Shown: piece by piece, positions 34,047 through 43,916 of the stretch
How positions within the stretch are numbered: position 1 is the first letter of the stretch
How the letters are laid out: each line of letters opens with the position of its first letter
Origin: VRUE01 sp963774555
GTDB taxonomy: Bacteria; Actinomycetota; Thermoleophilia; Solirubrobacterales; 70-9
NCBI GenBank assembly: GCA_963774555.1
Contig: CAVZFL010000001.1
Location: 744,001 to 808,000 of the forward strand
Direction of reading: 5' to 3'
DNA length: 64,000 nucleotides
Notes under the pieces: model-generated
What the model was told of the DNA's origin: nothing
Database searches by the model: none
The model's input: only the letters and a program-made list of their open reading frames with translations
Made by a program: the position numbers and the translations under genes

Positions 34047-35378
34047 GTGCTCTTGGTCATAAGTTCCGCCGCGGATGGGCTGCCCATCGCGCGCATCCGA
34101 CATTGACCACCCTGAGGTGGGGTCAAAGTCGGATGCGGTCCGGCTCGTCATGCGGCGAGACGCAGCTCGGGCTCGCGGGCGGCAAGCCGCTGCATCAGCT
34201 CGGCGAGCTTGTCGCGGGTGAAGTTCCACTCGAAGGGCTCGGCGATCTCGTTCCAGTGGCGCTCGAACTCGTTGAGGGTGCGGGCAAGAACAGCGAGGCC
34301 ATCGAAGTCGTTGGGGGTGAGGACCTTGCGCTGCACGATCGAGAAGTAGATCTCGATCTGGTTGAGCCAGCTGGCGTGGGTGGGCAGGTGGACCAGGGTC
34401 AAGTTCTTCCAGCGCCCCTGCAGCCGGTCGATCGAGCGCCGGCCGCGGTGTGAGGAGCCGTTGTCGACGATCCAAAAGACGTTGCGGGCGGAGGCGTAGG
34501 GCTCCTTCCTCATCACCTGGTGAACGAGGCGGTCAAAGGGCGCGATCCCGCCCTTGGGCTCGGAGCGGCCGAAGACCCGCGGCGCCCTGCCGCCGCGGCG
34601 GCCGATGTCGAGCGCGGCAAGGTAGGTGAGGGCGCCCTTTCGCTCGTAGGTGTGCTCGACCCTCTGGCCGCGAGAACCGGGTTCGGGCCCGAGCAGCGGG
34701 TGGATGCGATTCCGCGCCTGGATCGAAGGCTTCTCATCGGCGCAGATCACGAAGTCGCCGGGGTGAAGCAGCTTCCCCTTCCAGCGTCCCTGGTAGAGGT
34801 CGAGCACGGGGCCGGCCTTCTCGGCGAAGTCGGGGTCGGTGGGGAAGATCCAGGAGCGGTGCTGCCAGGGTTTGAGGGAGTCCTCCGCAAGCCAGCGGGC
34901 GATCGTCGCCGCTGAGGCCGCGGTGAAGCCGCGCTCGATGACGAGCCGGTGAAGCTCAGCGCGGGAGAAGCGCGAGAGCGGGACGCCCTGCGTGCGTGGG
35001 AGATCGCAGGCGACCGCTTTGACCTGGGCGATCTCCTCCGGGGGGAAAACGCCGCGGGCGGCCGGTGCGCTTCAGATCCTCGATCCCTTCGATGCCCTGT
35101 TCGCAGAAGCGTTTTCGCCAGCGCCCGACGGCCTTGCGGCTCATCTCCAGGCGTTCTCCGATCTCGGTGTTGGTCTTGCCCTCGGCCGCCAGCAGCACCA
35201 GCTTGGCTCGCTGCACCTCACGATGGGGGCGGGTGTAGCAGGCGGCGAGATGCTTCAGCTCGGCGCGCTCGGTGTCGCTCAGGTCGATCTCGTGGGGGCT
35301 GCGTCCCGGCATCGCCCCCAGATTCGCCAGCCTCGTCACTGCTCCTTCAAGCGGGACGGGATTTCTGACCGAGAGCAC
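34047..35378 (-). mobile_element. IS630-family insertion sequence
   Basis: A 1332-bp element. Its ends are GTGCTCTTGGTCATAA on the left and, inverted, GTGCTCTCGGTCAGAA on the right. TTA lies on both sides (34044-34046 and 35379-35381), consistent with insertion at TA. The transposase is on the minus strand. The left TTA is also the target site of the IS5 element, so the IS5 element landed at the edge of this older one. Confidence 0.82.
34148..35312 (-). CDS. IS630-family transposase with one frame change
   Basis: The N-terminus from ATG 35312 (MPGRSPHEIDLSDTERAELK) carries the helix-turn-helix TNTEIGERLEMSRKAVGRWR. The frame changes at the run of six G (plus strand 35040-35045). Removing one base continues as FPPEEIAQVKAVACDLPRTQ. 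The DDE domain then follows with FVICADEKPSIQA, FWIVDNGSSH and LNQIEIYFSIVQRKVL, supplying Asp, Asp and Glu. About 388 aa joined. Whether the shift is programmed or an indel cannot be decided from sequence alone. Confidence 0.85.
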
Positions 35379-35389
35379 TTAGAGAGTGT

Positions 35390-35412
35390 GAGCCCCTTGC
35401 GGAGAGGGGCTC
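35390..35412. terminator. Hairpin downstream of a small membrane protein gene
   Basis: An 8-bp stem GAGCCCCT / AGGGGCTC (35390-35397 with 35405-35412) with a 7-base loop lies seven bases past the stop of the minus-strand gene at 35419-35742 and next to the IS630 edge. Confidence 0.5.
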
Positions 35413-35418
35413 TCTGCT

Positions 35419-35742
35419 TCAGCGGTGGCGGCGCCCGCCGTGCTCCTTGGGGGCCGCTCCTGCGCCTGCGACGACCGGCTGGTGCGCAGGCGCATGCACT
35501 ACCTCCGGCCCGGGGTTCGATTTTGTCGGGCGTTTGCCGTCGCGTCGGCGCAGATCGCCGATTACGAGGACCGCCATGCCTACAGCTGCCAACGCGCCGA
35601 AGATCACGGGCGGCAGGACGCCAGTTAGAACTCCGGCGATTAGCAGGGCAGTTACGAGCATGGCAACCACAAGACCGCGAATCAGCAGACGCCGGGCGTG
35701 AGGACTCTGGTAAGCGAGCATTCTCAGCACCGTGTCAACCAT
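35419..35742 (-). CDS. Small two-TM membrane protein
   Basis: 107 aa from ATG 35742. A basic start (SPHARRLLIRG) is followed by two hydrophobic helices (VVAMLVTALLIAGVLTGVLP and VIFGALAAVGMAVLVIGDL). The hydrophilic His/Pro/Arg-rich tail is probably cytoplasmic. Nothing indicates a specific function. It is the first gene beyond the insertion sequences and the last of a minus-strand run. Confidence 0.65.
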   Translation of the reverse strand: MVDTVLRMLAYQSPHARRLLIRGLVVAMLVTALLIAGVLTGVLPPVIFGALAAVGMAVLVIGDLRRRDGKRPTKSNPGPEVVHAPAHQPVVAGAGAAPKEHGGRRHR

Positions 35743-35776
35743 AGCTCACCGCTACCCCATTTCTCAGGTCTCTTTC

Positions 35777-36310
35777 TCACTGCATCAGGCTCGCGACGCT
35801 CATCGTTACAACGAACAGTGCAACACCAGGCAGCGTTATCGCTCCGTACAGCGCAAAGGCGACGTCTGCGTGGGTTGGCCCGATGCCGTCGTTGAGTGGC
35901 CCCAGCTCCCTCGAGAGGAGATACCCCATGGCGATGCTGAAGCCCGCCTGGACCGACACGATCACGGCCGGAACCTCGGTCCACACCGGCAGGTCGTCGA
36001 TCCCACAAAGACTGATCACGATGAGTACGACCATCCCCAGCAAGCCGCCGGCCACGGCTCCGCCTGCCACCGTGTCGGCAGACCACGGTATGCCGCCTGG
36101 CTTTTGGAATAGCCGAACCATCGCCAGCGTTCGACCGATGCCGGCTCCCATTCCCGCGAAGGTGCACAGCGAGCCCAGGCTCAGCGGGTTTGAAGCAGCC
36201 AGTGGCAATAGCGCGGGTGCGCCGTGTCCAGTCGAGCTCCCCCGTTCTGCCTCGCCTTGAAAAACGTTCCTCTCCGCCAACGGCGCGGAATCATATGGTT
36301 TTACAACCAA
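35777..36310 (-). CDS. Hypothetical multi-pass membrane protein
   Basis: Up to 177 aa. Three or four hydrophobic segments are visible: LGSLCTFAGMGAGIG, VAGGAVAGGLLGMVVLIVIS, VPAVIVSVQAGFSIAMGYLL and LYGAITLPGVALFVVTMSVA. The start is uncertain: the longest frame uses TTG 36310, and a shorter protein starting inside the first hydrophobic stretch is possible. GC content is lower than in neighbours. No family recognised. Confidence 0.55.
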   Translation of the reverse strand: MVVKPYDSAPLAERNVFQGEAERGSSTGHGAPALLPLAASNPLSLGSLCTFAGMGAGIGRTLAMVRLFQKPGGIPWSADTVAGGAVAGGLLGMVVLIVISLCGIDDLPVWTEVPAVIVSVQAGFSIAMGYLLSRELGPLNDGIGPTHADVAFALYGAITLPGVALFVVTMSVASLMQ

Positions 36311-36367
36311 TACTGCGCGGGGGATTCCATAGCGTCGACAAATAAGTCGACAATTCGTACTACCTCT

Positions 36368-38506
36368 CTAACTCCGTTCCGACTGCGGCTGGAGCGCCTC
36401 GCTGATCCCGAACCGCTCGTGCAGCCGGCGCAGCGGCGCCGGGGCCCACCAGTTCCACTTGCCGAGCAGCTCCATCAAAGAGGGGACGAGGAGGGCGCGG
36501 ATGATGCTGGCGTCGATCAGGACGGCGAGGGCGGTGCCGACGCCGTTCTCCTTGATGAAGATGATCTGGGAGGTGGCAAAGGCACCCATCGCCACGGCGA
36601 AGAGCAGGGCGGCGGCGGTGACGATGCGCCCGGTGCGCTCGAGACCGATCGCCACGCACTCAGAATCGGAGGCGCCGTTGTCCCGCGCCTCCTTGATCCG
36701 TGAGAGCAGGAAGACGGCGTAGTCGGTGGAGAGGCCGAAGGCGACGGCGAAGAGCAGGATCGGCATCGTCTGCTCGATCGCGCCGGGGCTCGAGTAGTTG
36801 AGGAAGCCCTCCAAGCGCCCGTCTTGGAAGATCAGCACCATCAGGCCGAAGACGGCACTGAGGTTGAGGAAGTTCATCAAGAGCGACTTGATCGGCAAGA
36901 TCACCGAGCCGGTCATCAAGAAGAGAATCGTCAGCGTCGCGAGGATGATGATCCCGAGCACGATCGGCAGGTGGCGGACGAGGCTCGACTGCAGGTCGAC
37001 GAAGTCGGCCGTGGCGCCGCCAACCAGGGTCGTCGCGCCCGGCGGCGGTTGCAGCGCCCGGATCCGCTTCACCGTCTCCTGGCTGGCATTGGAGACGAAC
37101 GGGTGGGTGGAAACGACCTGCAGTGCCGTCACGCCCCCTTTCAGCGGCTGCGGCGGGTTGACTTCGGCGACGCCGTCGACCCTGCGCACCTCGGCGGCGA
37201 ACAGCGCCGCCGCTTTCGGGCCGCCGCCTTCAACGTCGATCCAGATCGGCGTTTCCCGGTAGGGCGGGAACTCGGTGCTGACGGTCTCATAGGCCTGACG
37301 GGCGCTGGCCGAGGTGGGCAGCACGGTCGGGTCGACGGTGTTGAACTTGATCGAGAAGAAGGGGATCCCCATCGCGATCAGCAGCGCGGCGCTGATCGTC
37401 GCCACCCCCACCGGCCGGCGCATGACAAAGCGCGAGAGCCGGTACCAGAAGCCGCTCTCGTCGGGCCGCGCATCGGCCTCGGCGCGGCGCTGCAGGAAGC
37501 TGGGCGAGAGCGAGTTGACCCGCGTCCCCAGCAGGGTCAGGACCGCGGGCAGCACGGTGAGCGAGATCAGCGCCGCGAAGAGCGCCACCAAGGCCCCGCC
37601 GAGACCCATCGAGTAGAGGAAGCGTTGGGGGAAGACCAGCAGCGAGGCGAGCGCCGCGCTGACCGTCAACGAGGAGAAGAAGACGGTGCGCCCCGCCGTC
37701 GCCAGCACCCGACGCATCGCCGCCAGTCCCGGCCCGTCCTTGGCGATCTCCTCCCTGTACCTGGAGACGACGAAGAGGCTGTAGTCGATCGACAGACCCA
37801 GCCCCAGCGCTGTCGTCAGGTTGAGGGCGAAGATTGAGATCGAGCCGAATTCGCTGGCGATGCGCAGGATGAGGAAGGTGCCGACGATCGCCAGGCCGCC
37901 GATCATCAGCGGCAGCAGCGAGGCGACGAGGCTGCGGAAGAAGAGCAGCGAGAGCAGAAAGAGGAGTGGGAAGGCGAGCATCTCGGCCATGCGCAGGTCC
38001 TTCTCGACCTGCTTGTTGACCTGCTCCTGGGCGACCGCGGCGCCGCCGACGACGACGCCCGGGTGCGCCGAGAGCTGATCGGCGATTTCGCTGCCGGCTT
38101 CCTGCCAGACCTTGTCTCCGGTTGGCTTGAGCGAGACCGCGAAGTAGGTCGAGCGCCCGTCCTTGGAGACGAAGACAGGGAAGTGGGTGTCGTAGTAGCC
38201 CGTCACCGACTTGACGTCGGAGCGGCGGCGCACCTGGTTCTCCAGCGCCTCGACCCGCGCTTGCGTCGCCGGTGCAGCCACGGGTGCGTTCTCGACCACC
38301 GCGAGCACCGCCGGAATGCGCAGACCGGCGTCCTCCAGCCGTTCCCTCGACTGCACCGTCTCGGTGGCGGGGTCTTCGGCGCCGTATGGGTCGAGGCGGT
38401 TGGCGACGCTGCCGCCGACGGCGCCGGCGAGGACGAAGAAGAGGACCGCGAAGCTGCCGATCCGGCGAGCTCTGCGGTCGGCGAAGCGGGCGAGGGCGTC
38501 GAACAT
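36368..38506 (-). CDS. MmpL/RND-type membrane transporter
   Basis: 712 aa, two repeats of a large extracytoplasmic loop and a TM bundle. TM1 (GSFAVLFFVLAGAVGGSVA) precedes the first loop. The first bundle carries the MmpL/SSD signature GLGLSIDYSLFVVSRYREE and the second carries AFGLSTDYAVFLLSRIKEA, whose Asp-Tyr pairs form the proton relay. ATG 38506 has GGAG upstream and overlaps the padR stop (TGATG). The PadR neighbour suggests inducible export of a drug or lipid. Confidence 0.92.
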   Translation of the reverse strand: MFDALARFADRRARRIGSFAVLFFVLAGAVGGSVANRLDPYGAEDPATETVQSRERLEDAGLRIPAVLAVVENAPVAAPATQARVEALENQVRRRSDVKSVTGYYDTHFPVFVSKDGRSTYFAVSLKPTGDKVWQEAGSEIADQLSAHPGVVVGGAAVAQEQVNKQVEKDLRMAEMLAFPLLFLLSLLFFRSLVASLLPLMIGGLAIVGTFLILRIASEFGSISIFALNLTTALGLGLSIDYSLFVVSRYREEIAKDGPGLAAMRRVLATAGRTVFFSSLTVSAALASLLVFPQRFLYSMGLGGALVALFAALISLTVLPAVLTLLGTRVNSLSPSFLQRRAEADARPDESGFWYRLSRFVMRRPVGVATISAALLIAMGIPFFSIKFNTVDPTVLPTSASARQAYETVSTEFPPYRETPIWIDVEGGGPKAAALFAAEVRRVDGVAEVNPPQPLKGGVTALQVVSTHPFVSNASQETVKRIRALQPPPGATTLVGGATADFVDLQSSLVRHLPIVLGIIILATLTILFLMTGSVILPIKSLLMNFLNLSAVFGLMVLIFQDGRLEGFLNYSSPGAIEQTMPILLFAVAFGLSTDYAVFLLSRIKEARDNGASDSECVAIGLERTGRIVTAAALLFAVAMGAFATSQIIFIKENGVGTALAVLIDASIIRALLVPSLMELLGKWNWWAPAPLRRLHERFGISEALQPQSERS

Positions 38507-39048
38507 CAGCTGCTCCTTTCGAGGTGGGCGGACGCGAGGACCCTGGCCTGCATCCGCTCGCACCAGTCTGCGAACCACTCGTTGAACTCGATTCCCCCCT
38601 GCAGCACGATCAGTGAGAAGGGGTCCTTCTTTTCGGCGTCGGGCTGCAGCGCGCGCAGCCGCTCGGCCAGGGCGAGGCGCTGCTCCCGCATCGCGGCCAG
38701 CGTCTCCACCGCGTCCTCGGGCGGCAGCACCCCGGCGAAGAAGAGTTTGAGCAGCCCTTCTTCGCGCATCTCCGAAGTCTCAGGCGGGCGGCGCAGCCAC
38801 TGCTTCAGGGCTGTCTCGCCATCGGCGGTGATCGCGTAGACGGTGCGTTTGCGATCGCCCCGCGGTGCGTCGACTCCCTCGACCAGCCCCTGCTCGGAGA
38901 GCCGCTTCAGCTCCGGATAGATCTGCCCGTAGCTGGCCGCCCAGAAGAAGCGGGTCGAGTTGTCCACCGCCGCCTTGATCTCATAGCCCGAGCGCGCCTC
39001 GCGGCTGACCATGCCGAGGATCACGTAGGCGGTGGGGCTCAAATCCAT
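38506..39048 (-). CDS. PadR-family transcriptional regulator
   Basis: 180 aa. The N-terminal winged helix begins MDLSPTAYVILGMVSREARS, continues GYEIKAAVDNSTRFFWAASY and GQIYPELKRLSEQGLVEG, with wing RTVYAITADGETALKQWL. A C-terminal helical dimer domain follows. It is translationally coupled to the MmpL gene and is its likely repressor. ATG 39048 is chosen because the domain starts there; a palindrome lies ten bases upstream. Confidence 0.92.
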   Translation of the reverse strand: MDLSPTAYVILGMVSREARSGYEIKAAVDNSTRFFWAASYGQIYPELKRLSEQGLVEGVDAPRGDRKRTVYAITADGETALKQWLRRPPETSEMREEGLLKLFFAGVLPPEDAVETLAAMREQRLALAERLRALQPDAEKKDPFSLIVLQGGIEFNEWFADWCERMQARVLASAHLERSS

Positions 39049-39057
39049 CGGAGAAAT

Positions 39058-39076
39058 ATATATCGCGCCGATATAT
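39058..39076. promoter_or_regulatory. PadR operator palindrome
   Basis: ATATATCG-CGC-CGATATAT is a perfect dyad ending ten bases before the padR start. Its position over the expected promoter and its AT-rich arms fit an autoregulated PadR site. Confidence 0.6.
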
Positions 39077-39165
39077 CTTGAAGTGTGATGTTCGCACGTT
39101 TGCGAAGTTGTGGTATCCTGAACAGGAATCTGCCTAGCTCTATAGGTAGAAAACAACCCTCACTT

Positions 39166-39462
39166 ATGCCAACAGTTGACACAAAAGAGCTCATGTCGAT
39201 ATCGGATGCCGGCAAGGCAGGCATCTCGGCACTGGTCAAGGCGGCGGAGAACGGCGAGAAGCGGGTCCTGATGAGGAACAGCAAGCCGGTTGCCGCTGTG
39301 ATCAGCATCGACGCTCTGGAGCGGGCCGAGGAGCTGGAAGAGCGCCTGCTTGACGTCTCCCTGGCCTTGACGCGCCTGCTCACCGCCAGCGAGCGGCGGC
39401 ACTCGCTCGACGATGTGCTCGATCGCTTCGGCTTCACCCGCGACGAGCTGGAAGAGGGTTAG
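39166..39462 (+). CDS. Phd/YefM-type antitoxin
   Basis: 98 aa. The Phd/YefM fold shows as MSISDAGKAGISALVKAAEN then KRVLMRNSKPVAAVISIDAL. The helical acidic C-terminus (LEERLLDVSLALTRLL, DVLDRFGFTRDELEEG) would bind the toxin. ATG 39166 gives MPTVDTKELMSIS; a later Met is possible. A promoter with TTGTGG and TATCCT around 39106-39118 is plausible. The toxin starts three bases after its stop. Confidence 0.85.
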   Translation: MPTVDTKELMSISDAGKAGISALVKAAENGEKRVLMRNSKPVAAVISIDALERAEELEERLLDVSLALTRLLTASERRHSLDDVLDRFGFTRDELEEG

Positions 39463-39465
39463 CCA

Positions 39466-39873
39466 GTGTCGGTGCGCGTCGAGTTGATTGACGATGCGAT
39501 TGCCGACCTCGCCAAGCTCGCCGAGAGCGGCAAGCTCAGGGCTTTCTTCAAGAAGCAGCTCGAGATCGAGGCCAAGGGCTGGCAGGCGGGCGAGCCGCTC
39601 GGCAGGGACCTGGTCGGATGGCGGAAGATCACCGTCGGCAATCGGGACTGGCGCATCGTCTTCCAGATCGACAAGGCCGAGACCGTGGCGACGATCTGCG
39701 TGATCGGCGACCGCGACGACGGCGCCTGCTACGAGGAAGCCAAGAAGCGTGCCGACCACGTCAAGGACAGTGACGCGGCGAGCCTTGCCGAATCGATGAT
39801 GGAGCTGTTGGGTAGTCGCAGGGAACGGAAGGCTGCTCAGAAGCGACGCTCATCCGAAGCAGCGAAGAACTAG
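39466..39873 (+). CDS. RelE/ParE-superfamily toxin
   Basis: 135 aa from a GTG. The RelE/ParE fold shows as MSVRVELIDDAIADLAKLAE, GEPLGRDLVGWRKITVGNRD and WRIVFQIDKAETVATICVIG. The C-terminal ~50 residues are a Lys/Glu/Arg-rich extension beyond the usual ~90-residue toxin. Ribosome-dependent mRNA cleavage is expected for RelE and gyrase poisoning for ParE; the sequence alone does not decide. Confidence 0.85.
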   Translation: MSVRVELIDDAIADLAKLAESGKLRAFFKKQLEIEAKGWQAGEPLGRDLVGWRKITVGNRDWRIVFQIDKAETVATICVIGDRDDGACYEEAKKRADHVKDSDAASLAESMMELLGSRRERKAAQKRRSSEAAKN

Positions 39874-39902
39874 ACCCGAGCCAGCGGTAGGAAAGGACCG
39901 AG

Positions 39903-40136
39903 ATGCCGATCGACCAGAGCAAGATGGGACAGGTGGTGACCGCCCAGATGGAGGCGCTGGAAGCCGACTACGGCGAGGACTGCCAGATCGGCGACGTCTG
40001 CACGATCGTCGAGGTGGTCGGCCCGCACGGCTCCCACGTCCGCGTCCGTACCAGCGACATGCGTCCCCACATGGCCCTCGGCCTGATCCGCATGGCCGAG
40101 CACGCGATGCTCGGCAACCTCGGCGGCGCCGAGTAG
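39903..40136 (+). CDS. Conserved-looking small protein, unknown function
   Basis: 77 aa with a good start (AGGAAAGGACCGAG before ATG). Sequence MPIDQSKMGQVVTAQMEALE then YGEDCQIGDVCTIVEVVGPH, and HVRVRTSDMRPHMALGLIRM. It looks like a compact alpha-beta-alpha protein without TM segments. It lies 29 bases after the RelE-type toxin but has its own ribosome site, so it need not belong to the TA operon. Codon use is typical of the genome. Confidence 0.65.
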   Translation: MPIDQSKMGQVVTAQMEALEADYGEDCQIGDVCTIVEVVGPHGSHVRVRTSDMRPHMALGLIRMAEHAMLGNLGGAE

Positions 40137-40150
40137 CCCCCCGCCGCCGT

Positions 40151-40197
40151 GGGTGCAACGCGCTGTCCCCCTGGCAGGGGGAAAAGACGTTGCACCC
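40151..40197. repeat. Decayed copy of the GGGTGCAACG inverted repeat
   Basis: Outer arms GGGTGCAACG (40151-40160) and CGTTGCACCC (40188-40197) match the hairpin after recR, and the centre again has CCCCCTG...GGGGG. The middle of the stem (CGCTGTC versus GAAAAGA) no longer pairs. It lies between a small gene and lysC. Confidence 0.7.
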
Positions 40198-40236
40198 GGG
40201 TGCTTTGCCTTTAGGGCCGACTATCCTCAGCGTTCT

Positions 40237-41538
<1,302 letters not shown>

Positions 41539-41561
41539 GCCGGGCCGTCATACTCGGATCG

Positions 41562-42596
41562 ATGGCTGGCGACGGCTACAGAGTCGGGGTTCTGGGCGCG
41601 ACCGGGGCGGTCGGCTCGACCATCCTCGAGCTGCTGATCGAGCGGGAATTCCCCGCCGCCGAGGTGATTCCCTTCGCCTCCGAGCGCTCCGCCGGGCGCA
41701 CGCTCGACTGGAACGGCTCCTCGATCGAGTGCCAGGTGCTCGACCCGGAGACGATCCAGGGCCTCGACATCGTCCTCTCCTCGGCCGGCGGTGCGGTCAG
41801 CGCCGAGTGGGCGCCGCAGCTTGTCGACGCCGGCGCCGTAGTCGTCGACAACACCAGCTACTGGCGCATGCACGAGGACGTGCCGCTGGTCGTCGCCGGG
41901 GTCAACCCGGACGCCGCGGCGACCCACAGGGGAATCGTCGCCAACCCCAACTGCACGACGATGGTGATGATGATGGCGCTGGCGCCGATCGAGCGCGCGG
42001 TCGGGCTCGAGCGCCTCGTCGTCTCCACCTACCAGGCGGTCTCGGGCACCGGGCAGCGGGCGATCGAGGAGCTGCTGAGCCAGTCGCGCGCGGTGCTGGC
42101 CGACGAGGCGGTCCCGGACCCCCAGATCTACCCGCACCGGATCGCCTTCAACGTGCTGCCACAGGTAGAGGTCTTCAAGGACGGCGACGACTACACCACC
42201 GAGGAGCGCAAGGTGATGGCCGAGACGCGCAAGATCCTCGGCCTCGGCGAGGAGGTCGCGATCTCCGCCACCTGCGCCCGTGTCCCCGTCGTCAGCGGCC
42301 ACTCCGAGTCGGTCAACGTCCGCACCCGCGAGGACCTCTCGCCCGACGAGTGCCGCGCGCTGCTGTCCGAGGCCGAGGGCGTGATCGTCGTCGACGACCC
42401 CGCCGCAGGCTCCTACCCGATGGCGATCGACGCCGCCGGCCGCGACGAGGTCCTCGTCGGCCGCATCCGCCGCGACCCCGACCAGGAGCGCACCCTCAAC
42501 CTCTGGATCGCCGGCGACAACCTGCGCAAGGGCGCCGCCACCAACGCGGTGCAGGTTGCCGAGCTGCTGATCGAGCGAGGGCTGGTTTCTCCATAA
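41562..42596 (+). CDS. asd: Aspartate-semialdehyde dehydrogenase
   Basis: 344 aa. Reduces aspartyl phosphate to the semialdehyde with NADPH. N-terminal Rossmann motif GVLGATGAVGSTILELL, active-site Cys in GIVANPNCTTMVMMMALAP, the catalytic His region VPVVSGHSESVNV, and C-terminal LNLWIAGDNLRKGAATNAVQ. It follows lysC directly, the usual pairing. Confidence 0.96.
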   Translation: MAGDGYRVGVLGATGAVGSTILELLIEREFPAAEVIPFASERSAGRTLDWNGSSIECQVLDPETIQGLDIVLSSAGGAVSAEWAPQLVDAGAVVVDNTSYWRMHEDVPLVVAGVNPDAAATHRGIVANPNCTTMVMMMALAPIERAVGLERLVVSTYQAVSGTGQRAIEELLSQSRAVLADEAVPDPQIYPHRIAFNVLPQVEVFKDGDDYTTEERKVMAETRKILGLGEEVAISATCARVPVVSGHSESVNVRTREDLSPDECRALLSEAEGVIVVDDPAAGSYPMAIDAAGRDEVLVGRIRRDPDQERTLNLWIAGDNLRKGAATNAVQVAELLIERGLVSP

Positions 42597-42606
42597 TGGT
42601 GTAAAT

Positions 42607-42645
42607 CGCCCATTTCATGGGTGAATATTCCCCATGAAATGGGCG
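42607..42645. promoter_or_regulatory. 15-bp inverted repeat before the second DUF4143 ATPase
   Basis: CGCCCATTTCATGGG (42607-42621) and CCCATGAAATGGGCG (42631-42645) are perfect arms nine bases apart. GTAAAT and ATTTAC extend the symmetry outside them. It begins 11 bases after asd ends and finishes 32 bases before the ATPase ATG. It may be an operator or, as RNA, a terminator for lysC-asd. Confidence 0.65.
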
Positions 42646-42677
42646 ATATTTACCCATCCGTGGTAAATTTCGATCCC

Positions 42678-43916
42678 ATGATTGAGAGGTCCCTGCGAAC
42701 CAAGATTCGTGCGGCATTGGGAGACACGCCCGTGGTGATGCTCGTGGGGCCGCGCCAGGCAGGCAAGAGCACCTTGGCGTCGTCGGCACCGCTCGAAGGG
42801 TCACCACCCAGGTACATCAGCTTCGACGACCCGGCGGAGCTCGCCGCGGCGCAAGCAGACCCCGGGGGTTTTGTCGCATCCCTGGGTGACCCCGTCGTCA
42901 TCGACGAGGCACAGCGAGCGCCCGAGATCTTCCTGCCGATCAAGGCCTCTGTCGACCGCGACCGCCGGCCAGGGCGCTTTCTCCTAACCGGTTCCGCGAA
43001 CCCGCTCTTCGTCCCGGTCGTCGCAGACGCCCTCGTCGGTCGCATGGAGACCCTCACCCTCTGGCCGTTCTCCGCCGTCGAGCTTGCCGGTCGCCCAGAT
43101 GCAGCCATAGCCGAAACGCTCTTGGCCGAGCGCCCGCAGCTGTCCGAGGTGGCCACGAGCCGGGAGGAGTTGGCCGCGCGGCTGGTCCAAGGCGGATTTC
43201 CGGAGGTCGTCCAACGCCACGACGACGAGCGCCGAAAGGCCTGGTTCGACAACTACCTGACGACGATCCTCGAGCGCGACGTTCGGGCGGTCGCAGACAT
43301 CTCGCGCCTGGAGCAGTTGCCGACGCTGCTGACCGCGGTCGCCCTGCGGTCGAGGGGCCCCCTGAACAAGAGCGGGCTGAGCCAGGACCTCGCGGTTCCG
43401 GTCAGCTCTCTGGATCGTTACCTCGCGCTTCTGGAGCGGGTGTTCGTCGTGCAGCGGCTGCGCGCGTGGCACAACCCCCTGCAGCCGCGGCTGGTGAAGT
43501 CGCCGAAGATGCTGATCGCGGATTCGGGACTGTTCTGCCACCTCCTGCGCCTCGATGCCTCGCGACTGTTGGCAGAGCCGACCGCCCTCGGCCTTGCCCT
43601 CGAGGCCTATGTGGGCTCTGAGCTGCTCAAGGCGGTGGCTGTCGCGAGGGAGAAAACGGCGTTGATGCACTACCGCACGGCCAAGGGAACCGAGATCGAC
43701 TTCGTGTTGGAAGGTGGCGACGGCCGCGTGGTCGCGGTCGAGGTGAAGGCATCGCGCTCGGTCGCAGCGGGTGACCTTAGGCGCTTCGAGCGGCTCCGCG
43801 AGACTCTGGGCCCCCGTTTCGTGCGTGGCGTTGTCCTCTATACCGGCGAGCGCGCACTTTCCTTCGGCGACCGGTTCGAAGCCTGGCCGCTCTCGCTGTT
43901 GTGGGGTAGGTCGTGA
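42678..43916 (+). CDS. AAA+ ATPase with C-terminal DUF4143 / nuclease-like domain (second copy)
   Basis: 412 aa. Walker A GPRQAGKSTLA, Walker B VVIDEAQRAPEIF, sensor LLTGSANPLFVP, winged helix LNKSGLSQDLAVPVSSLDRYL, and C-terminal IDFVLEGGDGRVVAVEVKAS with the PD-(D/E)xK-like acidic and Lys residues. ATG 42678 gives MIERSLRTK, as in the paralog; an in-frame GTG at 42621 lies inside the palindrome and is unlikely. It is inserted between asd and the antiporter, and its stop overlaps the antiporter start as GTGA. Confidence 0.88.
   Translation: MIERSLRTKIRAALGDTPVVMLVGPRQAGKSTLASSAPLEGSPPRYISFDDPAELAAAQADPGGFVASLGDPVVIDEAQRAPEIFLPIKASVDRDRRPGRFLLTGSANPLFVPVVADALVGRMETLTLWPFSAVELAGRPDAAIAETLLAERPQLSEVATSREELAARLVQGGFPEVVQRHDDERRKAWFDNYLTTILERDVRAVADISRLEQLPTLLTAVALRSRGPLNKSGLSQDLAVPVSSLDRYLALLERVFVVQRLRAWHNPLQPRLVKSPKMLIADSGLFCHLLRLDASRLLAEPTALGLALEAYVGSELLKAVAVAREKTALMHYRTAKGTEIDFVLEGGDGRVVAVEVKASRSVAAGDLRRFERLRETLGPRFVRGVVLYTGERALSFGDRFEAWPLSLLWGRS

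Noticed and set aside
33107..35381. Composite transposon formed by two insertion sequences
   Set aside because: The two elements belong to different families and abut with only TTA between them, so there is no cargo.
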